Source: Syntrophomonadaceae bacterium (GTDB taxonomy: Bacteria > Bacillota > Dethiobacteria > DTU022). From it: 15,294 nt of DNA. Of this stretch, positions 12,406-15,294 are shown one piece after another (position 1 is the first letter of the stretch; each line of letters begins with the position of its first letter). The stretch spans positions 1 to 15,294 of the forward strand of contig PWMM01000275.1 in NCBI GenBank assembly GCA_003558195.1. The letters run 5' to 3'. A program made the translations under genes and the position numbers. The notes beneath the pieces were generated by a model. The model saw only the letters and a program-made list of their open reading frames with translations, was not told the DNA's origin and made no database searches.

Positions 12406-13941
12406 GTGGCCGAAATGATTTTAATAATTATTGCCGCCCTGCTAGTTGGCCTGGGAGCCGGCTATTTAATCCGTAAAATGATCGCTGAGTCTAAAATATC
12501 GTCTGCAGAAGTTGCAGCAAAAAGAATCGTGGATGAAGCGACCCAGCATGCAAACTCTCTTAAAAGGGAAAAAGAGCTTGAGGCTAAAGAAGAAGCTCAC
12601 CGTTTAAGGGTTGAAATTGAAAAAGAAAGTAAAGAGAGGCGCTCTGAGCTGCAACGAATGGAACGGCGGTTGCTGCAAAAAGAAGAAAGCCTGGATCGTA
12701 AAATCAGTAATGTCGAACAAAAAGAAGAACGCTTAAGAAACAAGGAAGAAGAGAACCGGAAAACTGAAGAAAAACTGCAGCAGCTTCACCTCGAGCAGCT
12801 ATCTGAGCTGGAGAAAATTTCTGGAATGACTTCTGAAGAAGCTAAAGAGCTGTTGATGCAAAGGGTAAGAGATGATATTGATCACGAGATAATGATGATG
12901 GTTAAAGATATGGAAACCCAGGCTAAAGAAGAAGGCGAAAAGAAAGCAAGAGAGATTGTAACCCTGGCTATCCAGAGATGCGCTGCTGACCATGTGTCAG
13001 AGTCTACCGTATCTGTCGTTTCATTGCCGAATGATGAGATGAAAGGACGCATAATCGGACGGGAAGGGCGAAATATTAGAGCTCTTGAAACACTGACTGG
13101 TATAGATTTAATAATAGATGACACTCCCGAAGCAGTCATAATTTCTGGATTTGATCCTATTAGGCGGGAAGTAGCCAGGATAGCTCTTGAAAAGCTGGTC
13201 AGTGATGGTCGGATCCATCCTGCTAGAATTGAAGAGATTGTTGAAAAAACAAGAAAAGAGATTGATGCGCAAATTAAAGAAGAGGGAGAGCGTGCAACAT
13301 TTGAAACTAAAGTACATGGTTTGCATCCTGAGCTGGTAACCCTGCTTGGTAAATTGCGTTATCGCACCAGCTACGGCCAAAATGTACTGCAGCATTCAAT
13401 TGAGGTTTCACATCTTGCCGGTATTATGGCTGCTGAACTTGGTCTTGATGTTACCATATCTAAAAGGGCTGGTTTACTGCATGATATCGGAAAAGCCATT
13501 GATCATGAAACTGAAGGTTCTCATGTGGAAATTGGTGCGGAACTAGCCAAGAAGTATAAAGAATCTCCGATAACTATCAATGCTATTGAAGCCCACCATG
13601 GAGATATCGACTTTAATACATTAGAAGCTGTTCTGATTCAATCGGCAGATGCAATTTCAGCTGTCCGTCCCGGGGCCAGGCGCGAAACCCTGGAAGCTTA
13701 TATTAAACGCCTTGAAAAATTGGAAAATATTGCTGACTCCTTTGACGGTGTTGAAAAAGCTTATGCTATTCATGCCGGGCGCGAAATCAGAATTATGGTT
13801 AAACCAGATCGTATCGATGATTATTCATCGATCAAGGTGGCCCGGGAAATTGTTAAAAAAGTGGAATCTGAATTAGAATATCCTGGCCAGATTAAAGTTA
13901 CTGTAATTCGAGAAACAAGAGCGGTTGATTATGCTAAATAA
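12406..13941 (+). CDS. rny: Ribonuclease Y
   Basis: Membrane-anchored endoribonuclease that starts decay of many mRNAs in Firmicutes and, in B. subtilis, associates with PNPase, RNase J and glycolytic enzymes. The 511-residue product has one N-terminal transmembrane segment (about 4-23), a long charged coiled coil (about 27-190), and a KH domain with GRIIGREGRN (215-224). An HD domain follows, with the metal-binding HD pair His359-Asp360 in LLHDIGKA; HH at 396-397 lies in the same domain. Start chosen is GTG 12406, with GGAGGTGA at 12393-12400. A TTG at 12334 would add 24 residues before the membrane segment and has no ribosome site. The upstream leader may exceed 450 nt if the promoter at 11880 is used. 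A strong terminator follows. Confidence 0.95.
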   Translation: MAEMILIIIAALLVGLGAGYLIRKMIAESKISSAEVAAKRIVDEATQHANSLKREKELEAKEEAHRLRVEIEKESKERRSELQRMERRLLQKEESLDRKISNVEQKEERLRNKEEENRKTEEKLQQLHLEQLSELEKISGMTSEEAKELLMQRVRDDIDHEIMMMVKDMETQAKEEGEKKAREIVTLAIQRCAADHVSESTVSVVSLPNDEMKGRIIGREGRNIRALETLTGIDLIIDDTPEAVIISGFDPIRREVARIALEKLVSDGRIHPARIEEIVEKTRKEIDAQIKEEGERATFETKVHGLHPELVTLLGKLRYRTSYGQNVLQHSIEVSHLAGIMAAELGLDVTISKRAGLLHDIGKAIDHETEGSHVEIGAELAKKYKESPITINAIEAHHGDIDFNTLEAVLIQSADAISAVRPGARRETLEAYIKRLEKLENIADSFDGVEKAYAIHAGREIRIMVKPDRIDDYSSIKVAREIVKKVESELEYPGQIKVTVIRETRAVDYAK

Positions 13942-13972
13942 CGCTCAATAAATAGCCAAACAATAGAAAGAG

Positions 13973-14016
13973 AGAAAGAGTCCGGATAATTAAAAATATT
14001 ATCCGGACTCTTTCTT
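13973..14016. terminator. Long bidirectional-type terminator after rny
   Basis: AGAAAGAGTCCGGATAAT (13973-13990) pairs perfectly over 18 bp with 13998-14015, around a 7-nt loop, and ends in CTCTTTCTT. The 5' arm is A-rich, so the reverse complement also ends T-rich and the element could work both ways, although no gene on the - strand is present to need it. Confidence 0.85.
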
Positions 14017-14021
14017 AATGA

Positions 14022-14051
14022 GCAGGAATCCGGGTTTAGATAAAAGAATAT
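14022..14051 (+). promoter_or_regulatory. Sigma-H-like promoter upstream of ymdB
   Basis: GCAGGAATC (14022-14030) matches RnAGGAwWW except the last base; a 12-bp spacer follows, then AAAGAATAT (14043-14051), a full match to RnnGAATww. Predicted start near 14057. It lies directly after the rny terminator and directly before the structured segment at 14070, so it is well placed to drive that RNA and ymdB. Confidence 0.5.
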
Positions 14052-14069
14052 ATATAGAAAGTTTATATT

Positions 14070-14204
14070 GTTTTAGCTTTTCAGGGATTACTAAAATAAA
14101 GTATTTGCTCAGACTGTGATCTTTATGGTAACGAAGCTTCCCAGCGGGCGGTATTATTCGTTACTCGTAAATGGCAGCTTAGAGTAGGATGTTGAAGCTA
14201 AAAT
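14070..14204 (+). ncRNA. Candidate multi-branched structured RNA upstream of ymdB
   Basis: A closing stem TTTTAGCTT (14071-14079) with AAGCTAAAA (14195-14203) is perfect over 9 bp. It encloses ATAAAG/CTTTAT (14096-14101 with 14121-14126), GTAACGAA/TTCGTTAC (14128-14135 with 14157-14164), whose loop holds CCC-AGC-GGG, and a weak CAGC/GTTG (14175-14178 with 14191-14194) abutting the closing stem. Two of the branches are separated by one base. The nested arrangement resembles a riboswitch or structured regulatory RNA. I recognise no known class and see no terminator before ymdB, about 100 nt downstream. Confidence 0.4.
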
Positions 14205-14305
14205 TGTCTGGCTAGGCTAAAGGGATTAGTAAGCAGAATTATTCAAGTAAACTGGACAGTTGAGCTGAATTAATAGTTGAACCAAACATTATTGGAGCGA
14301 ACATA

Positions 14306-15085
14306 ATGCGTATTTTGGCCATCGGTGATGTAGTTGGAAAGCCGGGTAGAAAATGCCTGGAAAAAGTGCTTCCCAGGCTAATTAATAGTTATGACTATGA
14401 GTTAATTATAGCTAATGGTGAAAACGCTGCCGGAGGAAATGGCATTACAGAAAAAGTCTTTTACGATTTAAAAGAAATGGGTATAGATATAATAACCGGC
14501 GGTAACCATATCTGGGATAATAAAGAAATATTTAACTTTATAGACCGGGAAAGATCTTTAATTAGACCATTAAATTATCCACCAGATATAACTCCTGGTC
14601 GAGGGTGGGCACTAATTGAAAGAAGGGGGATCAAAATAGCTGTTATCAACTTATTAGGAAGAATCTTTATGGAAGCAGTAGATTGTCCCTTCCGAGCTGT
14701 TGATAAATGCTTAACAGAACTGAAAAGTCAAGCCAATGTTGTGATCATCGATATGCATGCTGAAGCTACGTCAGAAAAGCAGGCCATGGGTTGGTACCTA
14801 AATAGCAAAGTAAGTGCGGTGCTGGGAACTCACAGCCATGTACAAACTGCCGATGAAAGAATTTTGCCAGGGAAAACAGCTTATATAACTGATATAGGAA
14901 TGGTTGGCCTCTATGATTCTATCCTGGGAGTTGATCGTGAAGGACCATTGAAAAGGTTTTTGACCCAGTTGCCGCATAGACTCGAAATATCTAAAGGAAG
15001 AGAGGTTTTTAATGCCGTAGAAGTGGAAGTAGACAGTAGTAGTGGAAAAGCACTCACAATTAAAAGATTATATGAAGTAACCTAA
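14306..15085 (+). CDS. ymdB: YmdB-family metallophosphodiesterase (2',3'-cyclic nucleotide)
   Basis: Calcineurin-like phosphoesterase, 259 residues, close in size to B. subtilis YmdB, which hydrolyses 2',3'-cyclic nucleotides and affects the switch between motility and biofilm. Metal-site residues are in place: Asp8 (AIGDVVGKPGR), Glu39-Asn40 (NGENAAGGNGIT), Asn67-His68 (GGNHIWDNKEI), His151 (IDMHAEATSEK), His176 and His178 (LGTHSHVQTADE). The GMVGLYDSILGVD segment is typical of the family. Start ATG 14306 has GGAG at 14294-14297. In B. subtilis ymdB is also between rny and spoVS, so context agrees. The enzyme could remove cyclic nucleotides released during RNA decay (inference). A sigma-H-like promoter and a folded leader candidate lie upstream. 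Confidence 0.93.
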   Translation: MRILAIGDVVGKPGRKCLEKVLPRLINSYDYELIIANGENAAGGNGITEKVFYDLKEMGIDIITGGNHIWDNKEIFNFIDRERSLIRPLNYPPDITPGRGWALIERRGIKIAVINLLGRIFMEAVDCPFRAVDKCLTELKSQANVVIIDMHAEATSEKQAMGWYLNSKVSAVLGTHSHVQTADERILPGKTAYITDIGMVGLYDSILGVDREGPLKRFLTQLPHRLEISKGREVFNAVEVEVDSSSGKALTIKRLYEVT

Positions 15086-15115
15086 AACTTGTTTCACATA
15101 ATTCTTATTATTCAG

Positions 15116-15144
15116 GCAGGAAAATGTTACTTTAAGTAGAAGTA
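15116..15144 (+). promoter_or_regulatory. Sigma-H-like promoter of spoVS
   Basis: GCAGGAAAA (15116-15124) is a full match to RnAGGAwWW; after an 11-bp spacer, GTAGAAGTA (15136-15144) matches RnnGAATww except for G in place of the T. It is about 33 bp before the spoVS start. spoVS of B. subtilis is known to depend on sigma-H, which strengthens this call. Confidence 0.55.
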
Positions 15145-15176
15145 GTGATCAAATCCGCAAAGGAGGATTAAAGCAA

Positions 15177-15294
15177 ATGGAAGTATTAAAAGTCTCAGCA
15201 AAATCTAATCCCAATTCTGTAGCCGGTGCTTTGGCAGGAGTGCTTAGAGAAAGAGGGGGAGCAGAAGTCCAGACCATTGGAGCAGGAGCCCTTA
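15177..15294 (+). CDS. spoVS: Stage V sporulation protein S, N-terminal part
   Basis: The first 39 residues are visible: MEVLKVSAKSNPNSVAGALA, then VLRERGGAEVQTIGAGAL, matching the highly conserved start of SpoVS (normally about 86 residues). SpoVS is a small Alba-fold, nucleic-acid-binding-like protein needed for spore coat assembly and completion of sporulation in B. subtilis; relatives also occur in some non-sporulating bacteria. Start ATG 15177 has an excellent AAAGGAGGA site at 15159-15167. The gene follows ymdB by 91 bp, with a sigma-H-like promoter in the gap, and runs off the window end. Confidence 0.95.
   Translation, partial: MEVLKVSAKSNPNSVAGALAGVLRERGGAEVQTIGAGAL

Overview
The window reads as chromosome of a Gram-positive, endospore-forming member of the Bacillota, most likely class Clostridia. 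Reasons: all protein genes lie on the + strand in a gene order known from spore-forming Firmicutes (pnp, dut, RNase J, ftsK/spoIIIE, rimO, cinA, thpR, recA, recX, rny, ymdB, spoVS). RNase J and RNase Y occur together, Shine-Dalgarno sites are strong, and TTG and GTG starts are common. The DNA is moderately AT-rich. Genus cannot be decided from the sequence. I see no mobile element, CRISPR array, rRNA or tRNA.

Layout. 1-3809: the 3' end of pnp, a terminator, dut, RNase J, a terminator and a lipid-kinase-like gene. 3810-6346: ftsK/spoIIIE with its own sigma-A-type promoter, which carries a near-consensus LexA (SOS) box, then a terminator. 6347-10108: a short non-coding stretch with a promoter, rimO (no ordinary start codon in frame), cinA, a folded-looking gap, and thpR. 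10109-11864: recA and recX. 11865-12405: a 541-bp non-coding region with a promoter, a well-formed terminator and a possible regulated leader. 12406-15294: rny, an 18-bp-stem terminator, a candidate structured RNA, ymdB, and the start of spoVS.

How the genes fit together. Three core mRNA-decay enzymes are present: PNPase, RNase J and RNase Y. Two further phosphodiesterases are there as well: ThpR (RNA 2',3'-cyclic ends) and YmdB (2',3'-cNMPs). A DNA-integrity set (Dut, FtsK/SpoIIIE, CinA, RecA, RecX) is interleaved with them. SpoVS, possibly YmdB, and FtsK/SpoIIIE link the region to sporulation.

The most interesting signals are between genes. They are (i) the LexA box between the -35 and -10 of ftsK; (ii) three sites resembling sigma-H promoters before recA, ymdB and spoVS; (iii) a multi-branched RNA candidate of about 135 nt just downstream of the ymdB sigma-H site; and (iv) a roughly 180-nt transcription unit with its own promoter and terminator between recX and rny. 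All four were found by eye and need comparative or transcript data.
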